Under the pieces are notes generated by a model, which was not told where the DNA came from, did not search any database, and saw only the letters and a list, made by a program, of their open reading frames with translations. A stretch of 64,000 bases of DNA from Deroplatys truncata (taxonomy: Eukaryota; Arthropoda; Insecta; Mantodea; Mantidae): the NCBI GenBank assembly GCA_030765065.1, contig CM060981.1, positions 231,329,152 through 231,393,151 on the forward strand. Reading direction: 5' to 3'. Positions 46,252 to 58,619 of the stretch are shown one piece after another (position 1 is the stretch's first letter; each line of letters starts with the position of its first letter). Both the position numbers and the translations under genes were made by a program.

Positions 46252-47137
46252 AAAATCTGATGTGTTGCACTCACATGACTTTCCCTACTCTTGTACAAAC
46301 TATTTTTACAAACGCGTATTCTCCATTACTTCATGTTAATCGAGATAAACATTTGCAGAAACTATCTTATTGCTAATTTTCTTGTAAGTGCAAGGGGAAT
46401 ATGGTAGGCTTTAAGCGATAGTCAAATCTTTTAAGAGCTGGTTGCTATGTGGAGTATTCCATTCTCTTTCCATGTCCAGGACATTAAAAAAAATGAATAA
46501 CGAATTCCCATTTGAGAAAAAGTATAACTATTGGAAAATTTAAGGGAATAACATGCAATATCTCGAAAATGGTTCACTCAACAAAAAAAGTATATGACAT
46601 AAGTTGTGTATTTTAACGCGATCTACATTTTTTGTGTAGTAAAATTTTGTCTATCTCTTATGGTTTACCAGTTATGCAAAAGTCGTTCACAATGAAGAAT
46701 ACTTTTGGAGGCATTCCCAGAAACTTCGAGATTTACAATTCATTTGCCATAAAAATGTGTTAGACTTATGGTATTTTATTCAAAATCGTTACAACCATTT
46801 TTGAGAAAATTAAAATTTTCGAAAAATGTTCCACGTAAAGGGTAATCTGGGGTGGGGGGATTTTCTTGAAAACCTTCGTGTCGCATCTCTGGAAGATACT
46901 GAACCTAAATACCAAGTTTGGTGTTTATCCGACTGTTCGTTTCTAGTTATGCTGTTCACAGACAGACAGACAGACACAGACACACACACAGACACACACA
47001 CAGACATGTTTCCAAAAATGCTTTATATGCATTCAGTGCACCTCAAAACATGTATTTCCGGTGAAATCTCGGTATCGAATTTTTGGGTGGAATGCAATAC
47101 TTCCCCTACTTAACTATACGTAATAGAGAAAGTAAAA
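46252..47137 (+). mobile_element. Repeat A copy A14
   Basis: It runs from 'tctgatgtgttgcactcac' to 'acgtaatagagaaagtaa', full length, of the commoner subtype. The CA/CAGA tract is at 46960-47005. The short frame starting MFHVKGNLGWGDF at 46826 stays open into the tract. It is followed with no gap by the start of A15. Confidence 0.9.
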
Positions 47138-47139
47138 AA

Positions 47140-47350
47140 GGTCTGATGCGTTACACTCAGATGACTTTCCCTACCCTTGTACAAACTATTTTACAAACGC
47201 TTATTTTCCATCTGCTTCGTGTTAATCGAGATAAACATTTGCAGAAATTATCTTACTGCTAATTGTCTTGTAGTTGCAAGTGGAATATGTAAATACTAAG
47301 TAAGCTTTAAGCGATAGTCAAATCTTTTAAGAGGTAGTCATATTTCTGAC
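47140..47350 (+). mobile_element. Repeat A copy A15, left end only
   Basis: It begins 'tctgatgcgttacactcag' three bases after A14 ends, giving a head-to-tail pair. It stops after 'gcgatagtcaaatctttt' and goes into unrelated sequence, so about three quarters of the element are missing. Confidence 0.8.
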
Positions 47351-47889
47351 AAGCTATCCTATTCCTTACTGATTAGTAATGGGGTATTCCAACAAACCTT
47401 ACCCATGCTCTTTGTCTCATGACCATTTAGCTACTTCTGTATTGATTTGCGAAATTTCGTTGGCCACATTTATTTTCCTGAAGTTGGCAATCACCACTCA
47501 CAACATGTCCGCCATTGCATAGCAGACGAGTTTTTTTTTTTTAATTTAAGGTATTTCTGATTGAGGTTTGAACGCCGCATACCTCATAATTACACGGTAA
47601 AGTCAAAAAACGAATGTTCGGTAATTTTCATAACCCGTCGAAGCTCTTACCGGGAATAATGTCCAAATAAACCAATCTCTTAAATGTGTTTAACACACTG
47701 TAATTTCATTTTTAATCTCACATGTATTTACTTAAATTAATTATAAATAAATTTTCTTAATGAAAACTAAAAAATGTTCTCCCAACAATTGGACATTAGT
47801 ATTCAAATAAACAAAACACAGCACTCTTATTACTTGATTATCATGCCTTTTTTATGAGCTTGATAGTTAACTCCGAATCAATTTTATTT
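47351..47889. other. Unassigned stretch
   Basis: No gene recognised. A T run lies at 47532-47541. Confidence 0.3.
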
Positions 47890-49080
47890 CATTCCTGCAG
47901 AATAAGGTGTTTCAATGTAGTTTTGCTTGTGATCCCGATCCTATCTTTCAATTCTTGCCAGATATTCTCGATCGGGTTCAAGTCGGGTAAATGAGGTGGT
48001 GATTTGAGTGTATGGGGTGTGTTGATGATCCATAACCAAGTAACTTCTAAGGTGTGCTTTAGGATCGTTGTCTTATTGGAAATAAATTATTTCCAAGATT
48101 TAGTTTTTGGGCGCTTCTCAGCAGATATTCTTGTAGTATATTCTTATAATCACACTTGTTCATTGCCATCAATAAAATCTAGCTCACCCACATCACTTAA
48201 CGCCATACACCACCATACCATTACGCTGACAAGCCCATGTTTGACCGTAGCTTCCATATTCTTAGGATCCCATTTAGTATTTTTGTTTCCACGCTTGTAA
48301 TTAGCCATCGCTTCAGTACATAGAACTTGCTTTCATCTGACAATAACACACGATCCCAGAACTCATTGTTCTTCGTTAAATACTCATTGGCAAATACTAA
48401 ACGCTTTTCCTTGTTTACTTACGTTTTTCTTCTTGGTGTTCTGGAATTGTACCTAGTACTCTTCAGAACACTACGAACTGTTTTTTCATGAACCATCTTC
48501 CCAAGAAGTTCTTCCAGATGTGTTCCAATTCCTCTTGTTGTTATTCCGAGATTTTGCTTCACTTTTCAGCACTTGTCTTTGATCTCTAGAAGTAAGTTTT
48601 GGCGGAGCACCTTACCTAGGCTTATTGACAATGGTATTCCTCATTTTATAGCTTTAGATGACACACCACACAATGGACAGATTTCTGTGTACAGCTTTTC
48701 CAATGTCTTTACGTGTCTTATTTTGTTCATGCATATACAAAATATTTTTCTCTCCTCTAGAGTCGTCACTTTTCCTTCCCGCCTCATTTGGACTGTGGCC
48801 ACTCTGAGATGAAGTTGCTTATGTAGTGTACGACAGCAGATATGAATGAGGAGTTCTGAAGATACACACAGCGCCAAAGAAAATCTTCACCGGATTTTGT
48901 ATCGTTTTCTGGGGTCTTTTGAGGCTTGTCCATCACTTTACCTATCGCAGAGCGGATAGGTTTATTGTCTCGGAACCAGTCGTGCCGTATACTAGCAAAA
49001 TTACTCGTGGACGTCTCATGGGTATGTGGGAGGCTGGTCGCACTGTTACAACAATTGCAACGGCAGTGCATAAAAGTGTT
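47890..49080 (-). pseudogene. Tc1-family transposase (DD34E type), decayed
   Basis: The minus strand carries, in order and in several frames, a stretch with 'IFCICMNKIRHVKTLEKLY', then 'FWDRVLLSDESKFYVLKR' (catalytic Asp in LLSDESKF, near 48320-48346), a 'MVWWCM'-like segment, and the codons for PDLNPIEN (47964-47987), the third catalytic region with Glu. Tc1 transposases have this D..D(34)E layout. Many stops and frame changes show it is long dead. Flanking termini are only tentatively identified at 44910 and 50237. Confidence 0.7.
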
Positions 49081-50210
49081 TTTATACTAAATTACTGGAT
49101 AAAATATTCCAGGAAGGTGAGTAAGACGGTCTACATACTCGTCAGAAAGTGGACACTCCCCGTAAAACATCCGCAGATGATGCTATTGATTTATTAAATG
49201 CAAATTACTCTTTTGTTATGATTGACTGATCATGTTTAGAAACTAGAGATAAATAAGTATATGTATATGGTTTACCGAATATGACATACATATTATGGCA
49301 ATACAATTGGGTTATATTTTTGTCTATAATCCTGTTGTAGTCTATGATCAGCAGTATTTAGTAGACATATTAACCAAATATAGTTTGAATTAGAGGGAAA
49401 CATGCTGCTTTATTTATTTATTTATTTAATTATGTTTTCTTCTATGCAGCAACAAGCATTGATACCACTGTGAGAATACAGTTCTGTTTATTTTATGTTA
49501 TAAAGTGCTGCTTGCTATGTATTTAATGAATATCATTCAAGCTTTAATTTGCACCCCCTGAAAATCTTCCCACACTACACATTCTACATTTCGCTAACCT
49601 GGGCGCTCATCAAGTTTTCCGCTTAGCTTTTAACCCTTTCAAAGGCGTGTCCTGAACTAGCTGATAAGGTATGTGCTACCAATCATGATAAGAGGTCTGT
49701 ATGACAAATTGAATGCACTCACTCTACCTCTTTCTCTTTTAGCCAATACGATCGGGAGCGTAAACATATATATATTTCGTTTCTACGCCACTTTGTAACC
49801 TTTGTTGTGGTTATTGGTATAACCATTCAGCAGAAGGACTGGCGCACCCTTGACCGCGGCCTAAAGCAACCAATGAGATGGCCATGGCTTCGAAAAGCCA
49901 CGTACAACGATAAATAATGTGACATAGACGCGAGGTGTAGTGAGATTTTCTTTGGCATTATTTGTAAAAACTCATTTCCATCATTTACTGTGTTTTACCG
50001 CTGTATCATAGAGCCCGTTTGACTACTTGTGTCATAAGGTAATGTAACGTTTTTAAGGGAAATCATATGTTGAATAATACACACGTATTATTATCATTCG
50101 TGTACAGTGTATGTGTTTGAAACAATGATAATGCATCAGTGGCATCACAAAATAATAAATAATTCCGCCTTCTGTGTCAATTAATTCAACATTTAAAGCT
50201 GCATATCCAT
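49081..50210. other. Unassigned stretch
   Basis: No gene recognised. An ATTT-type run lies at 49409-49429. It may include the 5' flank of the Tc1 element. Confidence 0.3.
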
Positions 50211-50237
50211 GGACTTGAATAGTTCTGCCCACCTCTG
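50211..50237 (-). repeat. Tc1-type terminal inverted repeat, right candidate
   Basis: 'agttctgcccacctctg' followed by TA (50238-50239) is the inverted counterpart of 44910. The pairing is inferred and imperfect. Confidence 0.4.
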
Positions 50238-50396
50238 TATATAAACAAATTTTAGAAAGTGCGAGAGTTTTGGATTTGTTCATGGAAATCATCCAACGCA
50301 AAATTATTCACCTTATAGAACTGTCATTACTCGAAGTGATAAAGCATAACCATCAAATTTCAGTTGACATAACAAACAAGAAAATTTTTGGCATGA

Positions 50397-50694
50397 ACGC
50401 AAAAATGAAAGCAAAGGAAGGTACATCACAGCGACATCAAAAGTAATTTATTCTGCAATTAAACAGGTTCCATGTGCCCTAGAAATACTCACAGAACGAA
50501 CGTTTAACAACTATTGTGACATATATTCTTTTCGGCGGAATATATACAATGGAAGAAAGCAATTTCCTGAATTAACCACAACTCGCGAAGAAGTCATGGA
50601 CGATTGTACAAATTTTATAGAGCAAACCACGATGCGCGAGAGTTTCCATTCCCGAAACAATTCTCATTTCTATCATCCACGTCCTATATGAATT
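50397..50694 (+). other. ATG-less open frame, unassigned
   Basis: A frame without a start codon stays open for about 98 codons and includes 'YITATSKVIYSAIKQVPC' and 'ILTERTFNNYCDIYSF'. It has a protein-like mix of residues but no family I recognise. It may be the tail of an element ORF, an exon remnant or chance. Confidence 0.15.
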
Positions 50695-50756
50695 CATACA
50701 GTGATCGAAATATTTCAGACTCTGTCTCTGATCAGAATAAATAGTACCACCATAAC

Positions 50757-51665
50757 ATGAATGAATGAATAATGAATAAATAATTTATTTGAGCACTAAG
50801 TTATTACATATTTAGACCGCATTCTCTATTTGGCCCTGGCCACTAAGATGAGCAGTCATTGTGAATTACAGGTACATGTTGATACATTTAGTAGTTCTTA
50901 TATTTATTTTTATTTACATTATTTTTCCTCTTTTAACCGTCCATATCCATTTATTTTTTACTTTCATTAAGTATTTACCCATATTTTTACAGTTTTTATC
51001 CAGAATTGTATGTATATCTTTATTCCTATTCATTCCATACCATAAACTCTCTTTTCTCCAAAACTCTGTTTCTTTGCATTCAAATATAATATGTTGTATA
51101 TCTTCACTTCCCCCGTATAATGGACATTCACCTTGTGCATAGCCATTTAGCTTCCCTTTTAGCCTCCATATTTCTGCCCTTAACCATGCTATACCTCTTC
51201 TTTCTTCTTTATTTGTGTTGTCTACATATTTCTCTCTTTCCCAGTGTTTTTTTATGTTAACATAAACAATCAAAGCTCTCTTCTCAGTTATCTGACTAAA
51301 TAATTGTTGTATCTCGATGTCCTCAAATCTTCTTCTAATACTCTTCCAAAAACCTTTGTGATTTGCATTTCTTTTCTTCCAAACATCTCCCATGCCATTA
51401 TTCTCAAGGTTATTTCTTCGATCCCTCCAATCACTAGGAGCATAAGTATCACACTTCCTGTTGTCAGCCAATTCATCATCATGTTTTGATCAGTTTTACA
51501 TTTGGTAAGCTTTTTTGCCATAAACAATCCAATTCTTATTCTGTATACTGTAATTTCAACTGCCATTATCCCTTGTTTCACTTTTCTTCTTCTGTAAGAG
51601 AGCTCCTTGCTCTTCCCCTGCTCATTTAGCACTCCATCATAAGATAGAAACGTCAGAGTAAACAA
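50757..51665 (-). pseudogene. LINE remnant, ORF2 C-terminus and 3' tail
   Basis: The minus strand from 51471 to 50914 encodes 'RFEDIEIQQLFSQITEK', 'VNIKKHWEREKY', 'RRGIAWLRAEIWRLKGKL', then a zinc-knuckle-like end (ECPLYGGSEDIQHIIFEC) in which the second Cys of the usual CPLC is Tyr. An overlapping frame (51665-51288) carries the preceding part, so a frameshift separates them. The 3' end has ATTC-type repeats at 50757-50784, a LINE-like tail. The reverse-transcriptase core is missing. Confidence 0.75.
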
Positions 51666-54600
51666 GGAAATCGCAAGTGCAACGTCCTCCTTAAAATAAC
51701 CTGAATGAATATAGGAATGAAATTTTTACACATCTGGAGTTTATTTATCCAGCCATGAAAAGTGCAAACAAGGGAGGCAAAGATTACGCAAATAAAGGCA
51801 ACGCAGGTGTCAAATACATAAGGAGTAAATGTCACGTATAGAAGTAAGCAATTTAACCACATTAGATTTATTCTTAAATCTGCCAGTCCTAAGTCTGAAA
51901 AAGTGGGAAGGACCTTATTAACCCCCACCACCATTTCCCCTATTCCGCAATTTACGTGTTGCCTTATTAGTTAGCACCGGAATATAGTATATGTGGGCCT
52001 AATGGACATCTTATCTTACCTCGGAATTTACGGCACCCGCTGAATTTCCTTAGTTGCTAATTGCAAGTAAAGAAGGCAAATTAATAACATTGCATTCTTA
52101 ATAATTCGTAATTAACTAAAAAAATGTGTTTTTCTTTCAAGTTCATCCATAAGCAACTGATTAGAGCAGCGGACAAAGTGAACAAGTACATAATAAAAAT
52201 AAATATTAATATACCAGCGTTTAGAGGCTTTCATGTAACGGTGTGCTATGCGATAACACTTGACATACAACAAAGCGTCTGATTAATAACGCAAAATAAA
52301 TCCTCTAAAAAACGAAAATTCAGTTCTACTTGTAAAACCACTGTATGAGAACATCCTGATTCGATTAGCTGGACGGATCGCAGTGTTGACAATGCCTTTT
52401 CATATCAGTATCAGTAATAGCATTACTTGTTATCGGAAACCAACAACTGAATTTTAGTTAGCTTGAAAATTAAACTCGTATTTTTCCCCATCATCGATTG
52501 GTCTAGAAATGGATCCCACTGATCGTGAAGTATCAATGATGCTTCATTAAGAGACAAAGCTTTAGACAGTGTTGTTTGAGTAAATTTCAGGCATTCTACC
52601 TTCGATACTGTTCCACTTTTTGAGCACTATAAATCAAACTACAGTATAAAATGTTTTATCACTTTTGTCCCAAAATCTCCAATATTTGTTCAAGCAGAAG
52701 GAGCATTCGACTATGCTGTTAGGCATTAAAGTGAGGATATGTATCGTAGCATTTGACTGCATCATTTTCGCCACTTGGTTGCTTCCTATTGCAGCCATCT
52801 GTAGTTGAATGAGACTCGGTGGCAGTTGAAAACAGTATGTGGTTGATTTTTCCTTAATTAATCAAGTTATAAATTTCTATGAGGAACCCTTAGCTTGTTT
52901 AATGTTTCCGTTAGTTTACCTTGCTGCCAAATACTGTTATTTTATGACCAGGATTAGCAATTTCTAAGCTTTAAATCTAGGACGAAAGGAAATGGAGATG
53001 AACGGTTACTGGACTTTACGCAGTGACGTTGCAGGTTACAAACCATTCCCATCCCTCGTAGAGTTTGTTTGCTTTTGCAGACAGTATTGACCAGACCGTG
53101 TTTACCTGCCCGTCAATAACCCTTGGCCATTATTTGTATTTTTGTATTGACACAAGTTTTAAGTGTAGTTAACTTGAAGCCAACTGCGTCTTGGGTATAA
53201 AACCTGACCGCTCGCACGGGGTTTTACGCCTGGGTAGCACGACATGCCACAGCCAGCCGTGCCAGCACTCTGTCTTCGCTTCTTAAATGCACATTCCTAT
53301 AAACCTGTACATAAATATAACAAAATTAACTCTTACCTCATAGCAAATGCTGCATGTGCTGAAGTCTTAAAACCCCAACTTGTGCTGAATTCGATAGTGA
53401 TTTTCGAGGCAAACGTTCACGATTTTCGCCACTTTCGTCTATGTTTCCTCTGTTAACATTGTATGTCTCCGCGTGTGTTTTTTGTTTTGCACTGAACCAG
53501 TAGTCTCAAATTTATTCACAAGGACATGAATAGAAGCTCTAGAATGAGGCAATTGTGCAGGAAACTTCAGGATGAATTCTTCACGAACGCGACGAGCTGA
53601 TCCGTATTTAAAATAACGTTACATACAATATACTGACGCTAATGACTACGTGGTAACGAAGGACAGAAAGCCTGTCGTGAGTATGGGCTGTGAAGAGTGG
53701 GTAAGCCAACCGGCATTTGCTCTGATGTGCAACCCTATGTGAGCGTCAGGTAATATACAGAAGACCCAGTGCTTAAGAATTCCTATGCCTCTCTATGACT
53801 ATTTATTAGGTGCCTTTTTTAAATTTTAGACAAATGAATTAGATGTTTTTAATACAGATATACAAATAGTTGGGTATTTCCGGTGAGAAAACTTGAATAT
53901 CAATTTCATGAAAGGGTGTACAAGCAAGACAGCATTTTTGAAGTCTTGAAAAACCAGCCCAAGAAGTCGAGTAAGTAGTCCCTATTACAACTTCTTTCCG
54001 GTTGCTTTCGCCACCAGTAAATTGATTTCCAATTAGTAACTTTATTAAAATTCTTGTTGATGAGGTCCAGTTTACTTCTTTTACGTTTTTAGTTCACGTG
54101 AATCAATAACTTTCTGTTTGTTGTCACCATTGATCGCATTTTTCGAGCGTGATTTTCTGACTGATGGTTGCCGATATTATATTTTTAGATAAGTAAAGTA
54201 CCTATCATAAGTAAGCGCTAAAGCAGGCAAAACGCCTATCAACTCAAAGGCACCTGTTTACAAAAGCATTTCAAAACTAAAAGGAATAGATAAAGCTCTG
54301 AATTTATGATAAAACCTAAACATTATCTTAAGACGTATCTATGTAACATTTTATGTATGATTGATAAAAATAGACGCATTCCTATAATTAACACATTTTA
54401 AGTATCATATAAATTTTATGCTCTGGGCATTTATATCTTTTATATACAAGATATGTTACCAAATTTTGCTGTTTTATTAAACAGCCTGAATAAACAGTTT
54501 GGAGTTGTTCAAAATGGTTTACAAGCAAACTTTTACTGATACTAATATTAATGTGTATAATAAAGATAATCCTTTGATTTTAATTCGCATTTGTATAATT

Positions 54601-54988
54601 ATGTACTGATTATAAATGAAATGATATGCTAATAAGCTTTTTCTGTCGTCTCCAGATTTTAAATTTGATAAATGCTCCCATTTTCTACTCATATAATATT
54701 TTACTTAATACCACATGGAATACTGGGAACATTCCAGAAGAGCTGTATGCACTAGAAGGTATCTTGTATTGAATACTACTTATATTAATATAATCATTGA
54801 ATTAGCAACAATAACAGTAAAAGTAGATGCTAACAAATGGGAACAGCATATTTCCGCTTATTCAAGACATCTGTAATAACACATGCATGCCTAAGCATAC
54901 AAAATTAAGACATTATAACACTAAGTAAACCAGAGTGTCTATATGGAGCAGAAACATTAATGTTGAACAGAAAAGCAGATATCGAAAA
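51666..54988. other. Unassigned 3.3-kb stretch
   Basis: I see no recognisable protein, RNA gene or repeat border on either strand. A TATA-like 'gggtataaaacctgac' at 53192-53207, next to a GC-richer patch, could be a core promoter, but no ORF follows. A hydrophobic 93-codon minus frame at 51653-51934 lacks any family resemblance. This is the longest block in the window that I cannot relate to a repeat, with 23436-27054. Confidence 0.3.
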
Positions 54989-55066
54989 TACTGATGTGAT
55001 AGATTCACATGACTTTCTCTACCTTCTATTGTTTAATAACGAATGTAAACTATTGTTTGTAAAGCT

Positions 55067-55925
55067 TATTACTTTCTCTACTACGTATAGTAAGTAGGGG
55101 AAGTATTGTATTCCACCCAAAAATTTGATACCGAGATTTCACCGGAAATATGTTTTGAGGCCTCCTGAATAAAAAAAGAAGCATTTTGGAAACATGTCCG
55201 TGTGTGTCTGTCTGTCTGTCTGTGTGTGTGTGTGTCTGTGAACAGCATAACTCAGAAACGAACAGTCGGATAAACACCAAACTTGGTATTTAGGTTCAGT
55301 ATCTTCCAGAGATGCGACGCGAAGCTTTTCAAGAAAATCCCCCCACACCAAATTACCTTTTACAGGGAACATTTTTCGAAAAGTTTAACTTTTTCAAAAA
55401 TGGCTCTAACGATTATGATTAAAATATGATATGTTTAAGATATTTTCATGACAAATGAAATGTATATCTCGAATTTTCTGGGAATGTCTCCAAAAGTATT
55501 CTTCTTTGTGAACGACTTTTGCATAACTGGTAAACCATAAGAGATAGACAGAATTTCACTACAAAAAATGTACACCGCGTTAAAATACACAATTTATGTC
55601 ATATAAATTTTTGTTGATGAGTGAACCATTTTCGAGATATTGCTTGTTATTACCTCAAATTTTCCAATACTTTTTCTCAAATGGGAATTTGTTATTCATT
55701 TTTTTTCATGTCTTGGACATGCAAAGAGAATGGAGTGCACCACATAGCAACCAGCTCTTAAAAGGTTTGACTATCGCTTAAAGCCTACCATATTCCCCTT
55801 GCGCCTACAAGAAAATTAGCAATAAGATTAACATCTCGACTAACATGAAGCATATGGAGAATGAGCGTTTGTAAAAATAGTTTGTACAAGAGTAGAGAAA
55901 GTCATGTGAGTGTAACACATCAGAT
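55067..55925 (-). mobile_element. Repeat A copy A17, inserted in A16
   Basis: It runs from 'attactttctctactacg' to 'gtgagtgtaacacatcag', full length, of the commoner subtype. The GT/TCTG tract is at 55198-55243. It is close in sequence to A5, A12 and A18, so younger than its host A16. Confidence 0.9.
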
Positions 55926-56672
55926 TGTTTTATATCTACTACGTTTCAATCCAAATAAACCTTTGCAGAAATACCTACATTACACATTCGGTTATAGATA
56001 CAAAGGCGATAGTCAAGTGTTTAAGAACCGGACGCTCTATGCTGGCCTTAAAATTACTGTTTCCATGCAATCGCGAGAAACAACTGAATGTTGAAAAGAA
56101 CTTTAAAGAATGGCCAAGAAATAACAATTCGAACTATTAATCTCAGAAATGGTTTATGTCACAAAACACTTATTTGAAATAAACTGTGTATTTTACAAAG
56201 ATCTCATTTCTTGTGCAGTACGTTATCGTCTATCCTTAACGTTTACCAGAAATACAAGATTATACAAAATTTCTTCCGAATTAAGAGGACTTCATAGGCT
56301 ATTCCCAGAAAATTCAAGATACACGTTTTATTTGTCATGTAAATATCTTTAATATAATGCATTTTAATCAAAATCGTTAGAGCCACTTTTTTAAAAAAAC
56401 AAAATTTTCGAAAGGTGTTCCATGTAAAGGACAGCTGAGAGTTGGAGTATTTTCTTGTAAATCTTTGTGCCGCATTCTTGGAAGATACTGAACTTAAATA
56501 CCAAGTTTGATACTTATCCGACTTTTCGTTTTTGAGTTATGCTGTTCACAGACACACATACACGCACATCCTGATAGACACACGGACGTCTATAAATGTT
56601 TTTTTTTATTCAGGGGGACTCAAAACATATATTTCTTGTGAAATTTGACATTGAATTTTTGAATGAAATTTG

Positions 56673-58099
56673 AATTTGAATTTATCGTTGTTCAATACAG
56701 TGTGTTACACAATTGGACCATGTCATACATACATTATACATTACTAATATACAAGGTAATTTATGTACCATATATTGTATCGTGTCGTGCATTACATCAA
56801 TATACAACAAATACAGATAATATTTTATATAGAGTATAGATACAATGTATACACTTAAAATAGTGGATATACAGCGTCACATATTAAAACTAAAATGTAG
56901 TGTAAACTATTTCAATTACACATTATAGAAGAATAAAAACACACAAATATATACAAATTATACATAATAAATTACAAGTCCTGTACAAATTGATATTACA
57001 ATACGAAATTTACAGATTTGATGTTATCATGTAGGTATGTGAAAGTTAGATTAAGAATATATAGGATTTAAACATTCATCCACGCTATAAAACTTCTTCT
57101 TCCTCTGTTTTAACCTCCTCTTATGTAGGACTTATATCCCCCAGGACTTACAGACGGGTGCCTGGGGAGGAGCAGACACTCATGGATCAGATAGAATATC
57201 CAGGATGGGTGATCAGCCCGATGCCTGGTATGGGAGGAAGGAAGTATATGAAACGAAATGATGGAGACATGAATGAAAGGAAAGGTGATGATGGAGCAGT
57301 TGGTGGAATGAATGGCGGGGAAAACCGGAGAACCCGGAGTAAACCCGCCGCTTTGTCCACCACAAATCCTACATGGGGGTCCCTGGGATTGGACCCGGGC
57401 CGCCTCGGTGAGAGGCGAGCGGTCTAACCACTCGGCCACGGCGCCGCTCCACACATAAAACGCTTCATTTATTACATAGTTTTTAAGACAGTTCTTAAAT
57501 TGATTATAATTTGCACAAGTTTTTATGTGTTGAGGCAGTGCATTGTAAAGCTTTGCGCCCATATAACTAGGCACCTTTTCTGATAGATGTAATCTAATTC
57601 TAGGGAGGTTTAGTGATAGATTTTCCCTTGTGTTATGGGAGTGGATGTCTGACATACTTTCCATTGGAAATTTGTACCTCAATAAGTGTAAAATTGTTCT
57701 GTAAATAAAAAGGCTTGGTAATGTGAGAAGTTTTTGTGCTCTGAATGTGTTTTTGCAGGATTCGTTGTACTATAGACCCCAAGATACCTTATAGCTTTTT
57801 TCTACAATATGAAGGCCTTCTGAAGGTTTTGTTTTGATGTAGTCCCCCATAATTCAATTCCATATAAAAGAGAGAGTGAATAAGCCCAAAATAGATAATT
57901 CTAACTGTAGAGGTAGGGACAGAGTTTCTCAAACATCTGAAAACAGAGATTTTTACTAACTTTGGCTACTATTGTCAATTTGCGAGTTGTAGGAAAGCTT
58001 ACTGTCTAGAGTAATTCCTAGTAATTGGATTTCGTCTACACTTTATACTACCTCAGTCTCAATGGTCAATTGTGGTGGATGGTTTATGGCTTTGAATCT
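56673..58099 (-). pseudogene. LINE remnant inserted in A16
   Basis: On the minus strand, 58099-57460 encodes reverse-transcriptase C-terminal sequence in several frames: 'IQLLGITLDSKLSYNSQID', 'NTFRAQKLLTLPSLFIYRT', then 'LLRYKFPMESMSDIHSHNTR', and 'GAKLYNALPQHIKTCANY'. At least three frame changes or stops separate these parts. The 3' untranslated part runs left to about 56673 and ends in ATTCAA-type repeats. It is 5'-truncated, and a SINE (57106-57448) sits just past the end of the coding part. Confidence 0.75.
57106..57448 (-). repeat. SINE family G, complete copy, inserted in the LINE
   Basis: On the minus strand the head 'gcggcgccgtggccgagtgg' and B box 'gggtccaatccca' are followed by the same body as 40047-40379. 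Imperfect flanks near 57082-57097 and 57449-57465 (cac..ataaaac.ttc) look like the target duplication. Small differences from the 40-kb copy (a short duplication around 'ccggagaacccggag') mark independent evolution. Confidence 0.85.
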
Positions 58100-58214
58100 A
58101 AAGCGATGCATCCCCTACTTGCTATATGTAGTAGAGAAAGTAAAAAGAACGCAAAATTGTATGAAACATCTTTGGTCCACAAGTCATACGTGAATCATAC
58201 AGACACAGAAATAA

Positions 58215-58612
58215 CAATGAAATAAAAGTTTATACACACATTCACAGTGGCATAGGAAAACGAAGCTTAAAATTTTGTGAACACATTAAAGGAGTGAACT
58301 CAAATAGGCTCATAAAACAAATAATGGAATTCTACGAAAATAGAAGTAAAGCACAAGTAGATACCATGGGGTAGATTGAAGTAAAAAAGAGCTTAAAATT
58401 GGCAGGAATCACGGAAGAAGATATCCTAAATAGAGAAACCTTTAGAATCGAAGTGCATAAGTGGCAAGTTGACCAAGAGGACAAGCAGAAGAAAGAAAGA
58501 AAAAAACATGGAGAGACGAGAGAGAAAAAGCCCACAGACAAAGAATGAGAGAACTATAGATTCAAAGGAAAACAAAGAAACGTCTCTAAGAACTTTGCGT
58601 GGCTCATTCGCA
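58215..58612 (+). pseudogene. LINE remnant, C-terminal end (RTE-like)
   Basis: The plus strand encodes 'HIKGVNSNRLIKQIMEFYEN', then after one stop 'LKLAGITEEDILNRETFRIE', then 'WRDERKKAHRQRMREL' in another frame. The NRLxKQI ... GIT-x-EDI-x-NR-x-xFR ... HxQRMRE order is that of the tail of insect RTE-like ORF2 proteins. Stop and frame changes show it is dead. It lies between A16 and A18. Confidence 0.6.
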
Positions 58613-58619
58613 ATAAAAA

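Larger units (their letters stand above)
54989..58143 (+). mobile_element. Repeat A copy A16 (second subfamily), split in three
   Basis: Its parts are 54989-55066 (ctgatgtgatagattcac...), 55926-56672 (from 'ttttatatctactacg' to 'ttgaatttttgaatgaaa') and about 58100-58143 (catcccctacttgctatatg to gtagtagagaaagtaa). Copy A17 fills the first gap, and a LINE fragment with a SINE inside fills the second. The order of blocks across the gaps is exactly that of uninterrupted copies. Confidence 0.8.

Noticed and set aside
51653-51934. Small membrane protein gene
   Set aside because: The 93-codon frame is hydrophobic, but the region is AT-rich and I see no family or conserved start context.
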